This document shows, piece after piece, positions 1-6,343 of a stretch of 8,727 nt of DNA (within the stretch, counting starts at the first letter, position 1; every line of letters starts with the position of its first letter). The DNA comes from Clostridia bacterium. GTDB taxonomy: Bacteria; Bacillota_A; Clostridia; Oscillospirales; Acutalibacteraceae. Under the pieces are notes generated by a model, which was given only the letters and a program-made list of their open reading frames with translations, was not told where the DNA came from and ran no database searches. The stretch spans positions 1 to 8,727 of the forward strand of contig JAFYUD010000040.1 of the NCBI GenBank assembly GCA_017549665.1, in the 5' to 3' direction. Both the position numbers and the translations under genes were made by a program.

Positions 1-54
1 GTATCCTGCTTTATAACAAGAGGTTTTACATAAATTTTAAACGATATTAAAACT

Positions 55-852
55 TCATCTGCGATTAAGCTTATCCGACAAATCTCCGTACAAAGGCGTC
101 GCCAAACCGAAGCCTCCTGACACAGTTAAAATCTGTCCCGTAGTATATGCAGATTCGTCACTAGCAAAATAAACTGCCGCTGCTGCTATTTCTTCAGGTT
201 TACCCATTCTGCCGAAAGGTATATGACGCAGGAAAAGCTCTCTGAAATCTCCTGTCAGATTTTTTTCAACCGCATCGGTTGCAGTCATTCCCGGGAGAAC
301 TGCATTGCAGCGGATATTGTTTTTTGCCTCGTGCACCGCAATAAGCTTTGTAAGATAATTTATTGCCGCCTTGCTCGTTCCGTAGGCAACCTGTGAAATA
401 TCGGGAACAAGACCGCCCACCGAGGAAATGTTTATAATGCTTCCCCCACCCTGCTTTGCCATATATCTGACAGCTTCCTTACTTGCGGCAAAAACACTTC
501 GGAGATTGATATTTACGGTGTCAATAAAAACATCGGTATCAGTATTTGAAAAATCAAGGTCCTTGCCCGGATTAGATGTGCCGAAATTGTTTATAAGCAC
601 GTCAATACGACCTGAATCTTTAATAACCTCTTCAATCATTGTTCTGTAAGATTCGGGCTTACTCGCGTCATTATAAACATATTTAACCTTATGCCCCTTA
701 GAATTAAGTTTATCTGCTTCATTCTTTGCAAGCTCAAGGTTTCTTGCCGCCATATAAACGGCTGCACCTTCTTCAGCACAGGCTTTAACACAAGCTAAAC
801 CGATACCTCTTGTAGATGCGGTTATTAAAATGACTTTGTCTTTTAGTCTCAT
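55..852 (-). CDS. hdhA: Short-chain dehydrogenase, probable NADP-dependent 7-alpha-hydroxysteroid dehydrogenase
   Basis: This 265-residue classical SDR enzyme probably oxidises or reduces the 7-hydroxyl of bile acids with NADP(H) in the cytosol. Visible motifs are the Rossmann glycine motif at residues 11-18 (TASTRGIG, with Ala in place of the usual Gly), NNFG at 88-91, and the catalytic set S144, Y157 and K161 in YGTSK. R15 and R37 near the cofactor pocket suggest NADP rather than NAD. From memory, the N-terminus, the KYVYNDA stretch, CNAVLPGM and the GGFGLATP tail closely match the 7-alpha-HSDH of Clostridium scindens, and differ from the 249-residue BaiA 3-alpha-HSDH. The start is fixed by an AAAGGAG site at 860-866, seven bases upstream. 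Its ATG overlaps the TGA of the transporter gene (ATGA), implying translational coupling. SDR family membership is certain; the substrate is inferred. No terminator is visible in bases 1-54, so the operon may continue. Confidence 0.85.
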   Translation of the reverse strand: MRLKDKVILITASTRGIGLACVKACAEEGAAVYMAARNLELAKNEADKLNSKGHKVKYVYNDASKPESYRTMIEEVIKDSGRIDVLINNFGTSNPGKDLDFSNTDTDVFIDTVNINLRSVFAASKEAVRYMAKQGGGSIINISSVGGLVPDISQVAYGTSKAAINYLTKLIAVHEAKNNIRCNAVLPGMTATDAVEKNLTGDFRELFLRHIPFGRMGKPEEIAAAAVYFASDESAYTTGQILTVSGGFGLATPLYGDLSDKLNRR

Positions 853-2267
853 ACTTTTGCTCCTTTTTTATCTTTATGAATTTTGGGAAGAAACATCACA
901 GTTATAATGCCGATTACTACACATCCGATTTCTACTGCTGAAAGCAATTTCACCGAATCTGTGGCGGCAGAAATTTCAGTTACACCGCCATTTATAAGGC
1001 TTGACACTCTGTTGGTGTACATCGGGACAAATACAGCGACTCCGAAGGGCGCCGCAAGATCACGGAAAAGTCCGTAAGTGCCCGTGCCTGCGCCTGAATC
1101 CCCGGCAGATACTCCCGACAAAACAACCTTCATAAATATTGTACCGTTTCCGCCAAGACCAAAGCCAAGTATACCCAATGAAGCGGCAAGCAAAATCACA
1201 GATGTATCGGCAGAAAACAAAAGCATAACAGCACAACCTATACCTGTAATAGTTAAGGAACCTACAAGAACCTTTTTAGGCTCATATCGGTCAGCGAGAG
1301 GACCTAAAATAACCGCACCCAAGGACATTCCCACATACATAATAGATATTGCATATCCCGATATAACGGAATTTTGCGGCTGAGTATAATTAACGAAAAC
1401 TATAAGATTGGTCATATTTGCCTGCATAAGCCCCTGTGTGAGAAACAAGGTAAGGACAGAAAGAATAAATGCTTTTCTTCTTATAAAGCTCCATTTAAGA
1501 ATAGGGTTAGTCGCTTTTTTCTCTGTTAAGCTTAGCACTATACCTGAAGCAAGAGCTGCAGCAAGCACCGCCAAAAACTGTTTGGATTGCCAACCGAAGT
1601 TCTGTCCGAAAGAGGGAACACAAAGCAAGAGGCTAAAAAAAATCAGCACAAACACAGCACCGATACTGTCAAAATCATTTATCTTTTTTCGTACAGATGT
1701 TTTTTTATCCTTAATCAGAGTGCAAATTACAAGAACAACTGCTGAAATTACTACACAAACCCATATCATTGTGCGCCAGCCGTAGTATTTTATAATCAAA
1801 CCGCCTATTGTAGGTCCGAAGATTACCGAAACACTTGAAATGAACATATAAAGAGCAAAGCCCTTTGCAATTTTATCGGCAGGAAATTCCGTAACGATAT
1901 ATGATATTACAACAGGTGCAATAGCTGCAGTTCCTATACCGACAATAAAACGGGCAATAAGCATAAATACCAATGAATACGCTATGGCTGTCAGAATGTT
2001 ACCGAGCATAAAAGCTGCTATGCCTATTAATAATGTTATTCTCCGTCCTATCATATCCCCTAATTTTCCGAGGATAGGTGCAAAGGCCGCAGTTGACATT
2101 GCCATTGCAAGTGCTGTCCAGGTTGTATTGTTATAAGGGAGATTTAATTCTTCTACAAATGCAGGACTGAATAAAGATGTAAAACCGCCTACCAGGCCTA
2201 CAAGAAAAGCCGCAAGAGCATAAGCGGTAAAACCTTTTATATGAGGCTTGCTGAAAAGTTTTTCCAT
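849..2267 (-). CDS. baiG: MFS transporter, 14-helix type, BaiG-like (probable bile acid transporter)
   Basis: This is a 472-residue major facilitator protein of the inner membrane. Hydrophobic segments run from residue 13 to 460 in a 14-helix pattern. Motif A is at 67-76 (GKLGDMIGRR), a second-half version is at 322-332 (GPLADRYEPKK), and GPTIGG at 151-156 resembles motif C. From memory, several stretches closely resemble Clostridium scindens BaiG, a proton-coupled bile acid importer of similar length: YNNTTW at 45-50, TQGLMQANMTN at 277-287, and GTGTYGLFRD through FVPM at 394-416. The frame stays open upstream to 2489, but the ATG at 2267 is chosen because AGGAAG lies ten bases before it, the protein begins as expected there, and the longer version would cross a terminator at 2442-2484. 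It overlaps the dehydrogenase start by four bases. No consensus promoter is evident in 2268-2441. The substrate is inferred from resemblance and neighbour; a drug efflux role is the alternative. Confidence 0.83.
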   Translation of the reverse strand: MEKLFSKPHIKGFTAYALAAFLVGLVGGFTSLFSPAFVEELNLPYNNTTWTALAMAMSTAAFAPILGKLGDMIGRRITLLIGIAAFMLGNILTAIAYSLVFMLIARFIVGIGTAAIAPVVISYIVTEFPADKIAKGFALYMFISSVSVIFGPTIGGLIIKYYGWRTMIWVCVVISAVVLVICTLIKDKKTSVRKKINDFDSIGAVFVLIFFSLLLCVPSFGQNFGWQSKQFLAVLAAALASGIVLSLTEKKATNPILKWSFIRRKAFILSVLTLFLTQGLMQANMTNLIVFVNYTQPQNSVISGYAISIMYVGMSLGAVILGPLADRYEPKKVLVGSLTITGIGCAVMLLFSADTSVILLAASLGILGFGLGGNGTIFMKVVLSGVSAGDSGAGTGTYGLFRDLAAPFGVAVFVPMYTNRVSSLINGGVTEISAATDSVKLLSAVEIGCVVIGIITVMFLPKIHKDKKGAKV

Positions 2268-2441
2268 ATAGCATTCACTTCCTATCTGTTCATAGTATAA
2301 CCACGTTTTTATGTCTTTATTTATTCTTTTTTGGGAATAAAATATCAGAGAAATACATAATTTAACAAGTTTTGAAAAGCTGAAAATTGAGTTTAATATT
2401 GACTTTGAATAGTTATGGTGGGGATAGATAAGGTGGTATAA

Positions 2442-2484
2442 TATATAAAAACTGCAACCACTTTTTAACATAGTGGTTGCAGTT
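2442..2484 (-). terminator. Intrinsic terminator of the EF-Tu-domain-like gene
   Basis: The arms at 2450-2462 and 2472-2484 form a perfect 13-base-pair stem (AACTGCAACCACT and its complement) around a 9-base loop. Read on the minus strand, the stem is followed by a T-rich run. It begins 15 bases after the stop of the gene at 2500-2838 and separates that gene from the transporter operon. Confidence 0.85.
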
Positions 2485-2499
2485 GTCATCTGTGTTTAA

Positions 2500-2838
2500 T
2501 TATATATTATCTTCTTTTAATAAAATAGGGTTGAATATTTTTAAGATAGTTGCATATCCAACAATTCGTGCACCTTCCTGTATGTTAAGTTTTTTACCCA
2601 CCCATAAACAATTCGGATATGCTTCAGGTGAGATAAAAGTTATTGTTCCTTTTGCCGTTCCTTCAGGTTGAACTGTCTGAACATCATAATAATGATGAAC
2701 ACCGGTAGTAAGATTATCATCAGTTATCAAATGATGAGGACGATATCCGTCAGCGGCAGGAGTTTTTCTTGTTCCATTAAATTCAAATAAAACTTCAACA
2801 TCAGGTTCTTGATCATGAATTGTTTTTATTCCTTCCAT
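2500..2838 (-). CDS. Small stand-alone protein resembling EF-Tu domain III
   Basis: This 112-residue soluble protein has no signal peptide or membrane segment. Residues 31-34 (GYRP), the ITDDNLTTG stretch at 38-46, and IQEGARIVGYATILKI at 86-101 recall the third (C-terminal) beta-barrel domain of elongation factor Tu, where the equivalents are YRPQF, TTDVTG and REGGRTVGxGVV. No P-loop or other GTPase motif is present in it or next to it. The function is unknown: a translation-related or tRNA-binding role could be guessed from the fold, but nothing here proves it. The ATG at 2838 is chosen because an AAGGTGA ribosome binding site (2843-2849) precedes it. A TTG seven codons upstream at 2859 lies inside the -10 box and would not be transcribed. 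The gene has its own promoter and terminator, so it is monocistronic. Confidence 0.75.
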   Translation of the reverse strand: MEGIKTIHDQEPDVEVLFEFNGTRKTPAADGYRPHHLITDDNLTTGVHHYYDVQTVQPEGTAKGTITFISPEAYPNCLWVGKKLNIQEGARIVGYATILKIFNPILLKEDNI

Positions 2839-2858
2839 ATAATCACCTTCCGGTTTCA

Positions 2859-2887
2859 ATTATACAACAATACAATCAATATTTCAA
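2859..2887 (-). promoter_or_regulatory. Sigma-A promoter of the EF-Tu-domain-like gene
   Basis: On the minus strand, TTGAAA (2882-2887) and TATAAT (2859-2864) are separated by exactly 17 bases. Transcription would start near 2852, leaving a leader of about 14 bases that contains the AAGGTGA ribosome binding site. This placement rules out the upstream TTG as a start codon. Confidence 0.8.
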
Positions 2888-2908
2888 AGAAAAGAAAACA
2901 ATCTCATA

Positions 2909-2937
2909 AAAACAAAAATACCCACTCTGAAAGCGGG
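2909..2937 (-). terminator. Second (tandem) terminator downstream of tRNA-Ala
   Basis: The arms 2921-2926 and 2932-2937 form a 6-base-pair GC-rich stem with one G-U pair and a 5-base loop. On the minus strand they are followed by a T-rich stretch (TATTTTTGTTTT). It lies about 25 bases beyond the first tRNA terminator and 21 bases before the -35 box of the next gene, so it probably acts as a back-up insulator. Confidence 0.6.
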
Positions 2938-2962
2938 CAAAAAAATAATTACTCAGTATGCT

Positions 2963-2992
2963 AAAAAAAACCAAGTCCTAAGACTTGGTTTT
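2963..2992 (-). terminator. Intrinsic terminator of tRNA-Ala
   Basis: The stem CCAAGTC/GACTTGG (2971-2977 with 2982-2988) is extended by four A-T pairs and has a 4-base loop. On the minus strand it ends in eight T residues (2963-2970). It begins immediately after the encoded CCA end of the tRNA. Confidence 0.88.
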
Positions 2993-2993
2993 C

Positions 2994-3069
<76 letters not shown>

Positions 3070-3087
3070 ATATTTTAGTGTGAATCA

Positions 3088-3116
3088 ATTATAATTAAAA
3101 AAAACAAATTTGTCAA
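3088..3116 (-). promoter_or_regulatory. Perfect consensus promoter of tRNA-Ala
   Basis: On the minus strand TTGACA (3111-3116) and TATAAT (3088-3093) are separated by 17 bases. Both hexamers match the sigma-A consensus fully, as expected for a stable RNA gene. The start point would be near 3081, about 12 bases before the mature tRNA 5' end, so RNase P would trim a short leader. Confidence 0.9.
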
Positions 3117-3140
3117 TAGGTATTTTCTTTTCATCTTGTG

Positions 3141-3169
3141 TTGAAAAACATTCTTACAGATGATATAAT
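3141..3169 (+). promoter_or_regulatory. Extended -10 promoter of the glycosidase gene
   Basis: TTGAAA (3141-3146), a 17-base spacer and TATAAT (3164-3169), with TG at 3161-3162 forming an extended -10. It is divergent from the tRNA-Ala promoter, with 24 bases between the two -35 boxes. The leader to the ATG at 3203 is about 27 bases and carries GGAG at 3191-3194. No operator or catabolite-repression site was recognised nearby. Confidence 0.82.
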
Positions 3170-3202
3170 AATTCTGATATAAGAACAAACGGAGATGTTT
3201 TT

Positions 3203-4711
3203 ATGATATTTGATTTAAGTAGTTTTACTCAGAAAATTATCTGTGAAAATGAAGTGACAGACACACTTATTGATTCAGTTGCTGACTCTGACATACTCGA
3301 TTTATATGTTACAGCTGATGCTGACAAAGTAAAGTTCATTGAGCTTGAATGGAAGTTCAGGAGTTCTGACGATGTATACGTACTCGGTGATGTATGGGAA
3401 AGAAGCTACGGTGACCTTGAATTTCTGAAGCTCAGAGATAACAACCGTCCTATGCCGTGGTATTTTATTGCAACAGACAAAGAAAACTGTATGTGTTTCG
3501 GTGTAAAGACAGGATGCAACACATATGTAAGTTTCCGCTACACAGAAGACGGCATAAAAGCTCTTATTGACTGCCGTAACGGAGGAAACGGTGTACATCT
3601 GGACGGAAGAAAACTCCACGCTGCAACATTTGTTTACAAAAAATATGATTCATCCGATGTATTCACTTGTCTTTGTGATTACTGTAAGACCCTCTGTGAT
3701 AATCCTTATCTTCCGAAAGAAATAATTTATGGCGGCAACAACTGGTATTATGCTTACGGAAAGAGCTGTTATGAAGATATAATTTCAGATACAAGACTTC
3801 AGGTTGAGCTTTCAGAAGGTATTGAAAACAGACCTTTTCAGGTTATAGACGACTGCTGGCAGATAAATTCCACTGAAGGTCCGTGGATTCCCAACGAAAA
3901 ATTCGGGGATATGAAAAAACTTGCTGATGAAATCAGAGAAATGGGTGCACGTCCCGGTATATGGGTAAGACTTCTTCATAACAGAGATGAAGCTGTAACC
4001 GAAGAAATGCGTATTCTCAGAAGTGGCAGAAGAAGATACCTCGATCCCACACATCCCGAAACACAAGCTTTCATCAGAGCTGATATTGAGCGTATAAAAG
4101 GTTGGGGTTATGAACTGCTCAAACACGATTTTTCAACTGTTGATCTTTTCGGTGATTACGGGGCAAATCTTGATGAAGTCATAACAAAGGTTGACGACTG
4201 GCATTTCTATGACAAAACAAAAACAAATGCCGAAATCACTCTTGATTTTTACCGTCTTGTAAAAGATGCCTGCGGTGATATGATTATAATCGGCTGTAAC
4301 ACCGTTTCACATCTTTGCGCTGGACTTGTTCAGCTTAACAGAACAGGTGATGACACAAGCGGCAGAGAGTGGCAAAGAACAAAAGAAAAAGGCGTAAACA
4401 CACTTGCTTTCCGTCTTGCACAGAATGAAGCTTTCTATATGTGCGATGCTGACTGTGTAGGTATTCTGGAGGATATTATTCCCTGGGAACTTAACAAACA
4501 ATGGCTTCATCTTCTTTCTTACAGCAATACTCCTATCTTCATTTCGGCGCCTTACGGCATTAGTGAAGACAAGAAAGAAGACCTTAAAAAGGCATATAAT
4601 GTTTTCCAGCAGAGACACACAATAAAACCCGTTGATATTTATGAAAACAGAACTCCTTCAGTATGGGAAATCGACAGAGAAGAAGTAAAATATAACTGGG
4701 ATAAATTTTAA
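3203..4711 (+). CDS. Clan GH-D glycoside hydrolase (GH36/GH27-like, alpha-galactosidase type)
   Basis: This 502-residue cytosolic protein with no signal peptide probably releases alpha-linked galactose or a related sugar. Residues 1-170 form a short beta-rich N-terminal domain. A (beta/alpha)8 barrel follows, from about residue 173 (YGGNNWYYAYG at 176-186). Clan motifs visible are IDDCWQ at 215-220 (compare the usual DDGW), GIWVRL at 252-257, LLKHDF at 305-310 with probable nucleophile D309, and NRTGDD at 379-384 with probable acid/base D384 in an R-x3-D arrangement. All core catalytic positions therefore look intact. The protein ends soon after the barrel, so the usual C-terminal beta-sandwich is very short or absent. 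It has 16 cysteines, consistent with a reducing cytosol. GGAG lies eight bases upstream of the start. The gene is monocistronic and no sugar transporter or regulator is adjacent, so the exact substrate cannot be named. Confidence 0.85.
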   Translation: MIFDLSSFTQKIICENEVTDTLIDSVADSDILDLYVTADADKVKFIELEWKFRSSDDVYVLGDVWERSYGDLEFLKLRDNNRPMPWYFIATDKENCMCFGVKTGCNTYVSFRYTEDGIKALIDCRNGGNGVHLDGRKLHAATFVYKKYDSSDVFTCLCDYCKTLCDNPYLPKEIIYGGNNWYYAYGKSCYEDIISDTRLQVELSEGIENRPFQVIDDCWQINSTEGPWIPNEKFGDMKKLADEIREMGARPGIWVRLLHNRDEAVTEEMRILRSGRRRYLDPTHPETQAFIRADIERIKGWGYELLKHDFSTVDLFGDYGANLDEVITKVDDWHFYDKTKTNAEITLDFYRLVKDACGDMIIIGCNTVSHLCAGLVQLNRTGDDTSGREWQRTKEKGVNTLAFRLAQNEAFYMCDADCVGILEDIIPWELNKQWLHLLSYSNTPIFISAPYGISEDKKEDLKKAYNVFQQRHTIKPVDIYENRTPSVWEIDREEVKYNWDKF

Positions 4712-4725
4712 TTTATTTAATTCCC

Positions 4726-4757
4726 AAATAGTCCACAATTTGTGGACTATTTTTTTG
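4726..4757 (+). terminator. Intrinsic terminator of the glycosidase gene
   Basis: A near-perfect palindrome has arms at 4726-4738 and 4740-4752 (AAATAGTCCACAA and its complement) around a single central base, so the real loop opens to a few A/T bases. A T-run extends to 4756. It begins 15 bases after the stop codon. Confidence 0.88.
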
Positions 4758-4778
4758 TTATATAAACAGGATGTAAAA

Positions 4779-4809
4779 GTTAACAAACATATACTGCATA
4801 TTTGTTGAC
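4779..4809 (+). promoter_or_regulatory. Imperfect inverted repeat over the -35 box, possible operator
   Basis: GTTAACAAA (4779-4787) and TTTGTTGAC (4801-4809) are inverted copies with one mismatch, separated by 13 bases. The right arm covers the -35 hexamer, so a bound protein would block polymerase. Related TTAACAAA (6229-6236) and TTTGTTAA (6295-6302) elements lie before the second paralogue. The DNA is very AT-rich, so chance is possible; no regulator gene is adjacent. Confidence 0.35.
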
Positions 4810-4833
4810 ATATTAACATTTTATTAATATAAT
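4805..4833 (+). promoter_or_regulatory. Perfect consensus promoter of the first M28-like gene
   Basis: TTGACA (4805-4810), a 17-base spacer and TATAAT (4828-4833) match the sigma-A consensus at all twelve positions. The predicted start is near 4840, giving a leader of about 33 bases with AGGAGA at 4860-4865. Such a promoter should be strong unless a repressor acts on the overlapping inverted repeat. Confidence 0.88.
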
Positions 4834-4872
4834 TGCAATTACAATGTAAAGTTTTATACAGGAGAAGATAAA

Positions 4873-6162
4873 ATGAAATTCGCTGATTTTGATAAAAAAA
4901 TCATTAAAGACAATGTGCAGTATGCTGTTGATAAAATCACGGAAATAATCACGGATATAGGTCCCCGTGAATCGGCAAGTGTTGAAGCTTTTCAGGCAAT
5001 GGAGCTTTTACGCAAAGACCTTGATAAATATGCCGATGAAACTCATTATGAAACCTACAAAATGGCTCCGAGAGCTTTTCAGCATTTCACAAAAACAATC
5101 AGCCTTGCAACAATCGGTGCAATCGGTGCCGGCAGTGTGCTTAAATATGTAAAACCTGAAAAACTCGGAAAACTTGCAAAAAGTAAAGTTGCTCCTCATG
5201 CAATAATAAGCGGTGTTTCGCTTGCAAGTCTCGGTATTACGGCACTTGAATTTCTTCTTTATAAACAGTTTACTGATGTTCTTTACAGAAAAGTCACGGG
5301 ACGCAATCTCATTGCAACAAGAAAAGCTACGGAAGAAACCAAAAAGAGAATTGTTATAAACGGTCATATCGACTCTGCTTTTGAATGTCGTCACACATAT
5401 TACGGTAAGGGCTGGGGCATGACACCTCTTATGGCAGGAACAATCGTTTCTCTTATAGCATCGGCTGTAATGTCATCACTTTCAACAATCACTGAACTTG
5501 CAGGCAAAAAGAACGCATTTACGGATTTCATTTCAGATAAAGGATATTTCTTCCACTTCTTCACACTTCTCAATATGATAACACTTTATCTGTTCATTGA
5601 TTTCAAACGTGTTGTACCGGGTGCAAATGACAATCTTACAGGCACAATGGCAGCGGCTACTGCACTTAAAATGCTTGACGAAGCAGGTATCAAATTCAAG
5701 AATACAGAAGTTGTGGCAATGATTACAGACGGCGAAGAAGCAGGTCTTCGCGGTGCAAAACAGTTCGCAAAAGACCACTATAAAGATTATGTTGAATCAG
5801 GTGTTGAAACATCGGTTCTCTGCGTTGATACACTTACAGATTTTGATTTCCTCAACGTTTATAACAGGGATATGTCAGGCACCGTAAAACATGACCCGAA
5901 ATTCTGTCAGCTTGTTATGGATTCGGCAAAAGAATGCGGTTATGACGGTGTGAAGTTTGCAAATGTATTCTTCGGTTCATCAGATGCCGCCGCTTTCTCT
6001 CAGGAAGGCATTTCGGCTACATGTCTTGCGGCTATGGACCCCGCCCCCGCAGACTATTATCACAACAGACTTGACAGTTACGACAGACTTGAACCCGAAA
6101 CTATTGAAGCCGGTTTTGATATAATTATGTCAACAATTCTTAATTTTGCAGATGAAGAATGA
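4873..6162 (+). CDS. Membrane-associated M28-type zinc metallopeptidase, copy 1
   Basis: This 429-residue protein carries the full M28 two-zinc signature: H165 and D167 in NGHIDS, D253 in GANDN, E288/E289 in DGEEAGL (catalytic base and zinc ligand), D319 in CVDT, and H397 in YYHNR. GSSDAAAF at 368-375 is the usual substrate-side loop. M28 enzymes are aminopeptidases or carboxypeptidases. There is no signal peptide. Unusually, hydrophobic stretches lie at about 76-93, 108-130, 183-209 and 225-243; the last two fall between the first zinc ligand and the bridging aspartate, so a membrane hairpin appears to interrupt the catalytic domain. Which side of the membrane the active site faces is unclear because several loops are lysine-rich. 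AGGAGA seven bases upstream sets the start. It has its own promoter and a close paralogue 181 bases downstream. Substrate unknown. Confidence 0.83.
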   Translation: MKFADFDKKIIKDNVQYAVDKITEIITDIGPRESASVEAFQAMELLRKDLDKYADETHYETYKMAPRAFQHFTKTISLATIGAIGAGSVLKYVKPEKLGKLAKSKVAPHAIISGVSLASLGITALEFLLYKQFTDVLYRKVTGRNLIATRKATEETKKRIVINGHIDSAFECRHTYYGKGWGMTPLMAGTIVSLIASAVMSSLSTITELAGKKNAFTDFISDKGYFFHFFTLLNMITLYLFIDFKRVVPGANDNLTGTMAAATALKMLDEAGIKFKNTEVVAMITDGEEAGLRGAKQFAKDHYKDYVESGVETSVLCVDTLTDFDFLNVYNRDMSGTVKHDPKFCQLVMDSAKECGYDGVKFANVFFGSSDAAAFSQEGISATCLAAMDPAPADYYHNRLDSYDRLEPETIEAGFDIIMSTILNFADEE

Positions 6163-6186
6163 AGATGATGACAAATTATTGTTTGC

Positions 6187-6217
6187 AATCACAAAAAACA
6201 TACTTATGTGGATTTTT
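6187..6217 (+). terminator. Weak possible terminator between the two M28-like genes
   Basis: AATCACA (6187-6193) can pair with TGTGGATT (6207-6214) with one bulged G around a 13-base loop, and the stem runs into a short T-tract (6213-6217). The stem is AT-rich and the loop large, so some read-through from copy 1 into copy 2 is likely. Confidence 0.25.
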
Positions 6218-6281
6218 ATAATTTTATATTAACAAATTATGAACACGCAGTTAATTTAGCTTAAAATATGTTGTTAATTTA

Positions 6282-6310
6282 TTGACGAACTTCATTTGTT
6301 AATATATTAT
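6282..6310 (+). promoter_or_regulatory. Promoter of the second M28-like gene
   Basis: TTGACG (6282-6287), a 17-base spacer and TATTAT (6305-6310) differ from consensus by one base in each hexamer. The spacer shares CATTT and TTAATAT blocks with the promoter of copy 1 at 4805-4833, so the promoter seems to have been duplicated along with the gene. The ribosome binding site is AGAGGGGA near 6328-6335. Confidence 0.75.
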
Positions 6311-6343
6311 TAAATAAATATTAACTCAGAGGGGAAAATTAAA

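Noticed and set aside
883..1785. Plus-strand open frames opposite the MFS gene (883-1077, 1078-1383, 1408-1785)
   Set aside because: These are complementary-strand shadows of a hydrophobic coding sequence, with low-complexity Pro/Thr/Ile composition and no start signals.
2268..2441. Possible riboswitch or strong promoter in the leader of the MFS operon
   Set aside because: No known riboswitch core or consensus -35/-10 pair was found. TATACT near 2293-2298 (minus strand) lacks a -35, and TTGTTA-17-ATATTT is weak.
2413..2442. Plus-strand promoter-like TGGTATAAT (TATAAT at 2437-2442)
   Set aside because: The -35 region (TTATGG or TATGGT) is poor and the only downstream plus-strand frame is opposite the EF-Tu-domain-like gene. 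No transcript target is visible.
2839..2859. Upstream TTG start adding seven residues to the EF-Tu-domain-like protein
   Set aside because: The TTG lies within the -10 hexamer of its own promoter and would not be in the mRNA, while the ATG at 2838 has a good AAGGTGA site.
5008..5394. Cysteine- and phenylalanine-rich antisense open frames within the M28-like genes (also 5533-5778, 6578-6874, 7022-7258, minus strand)
   Set aside because: They recur at matching places in both paralogues only because the sense coding sequence is conserved. They have no ribosome binding sites and no recognisable domains.
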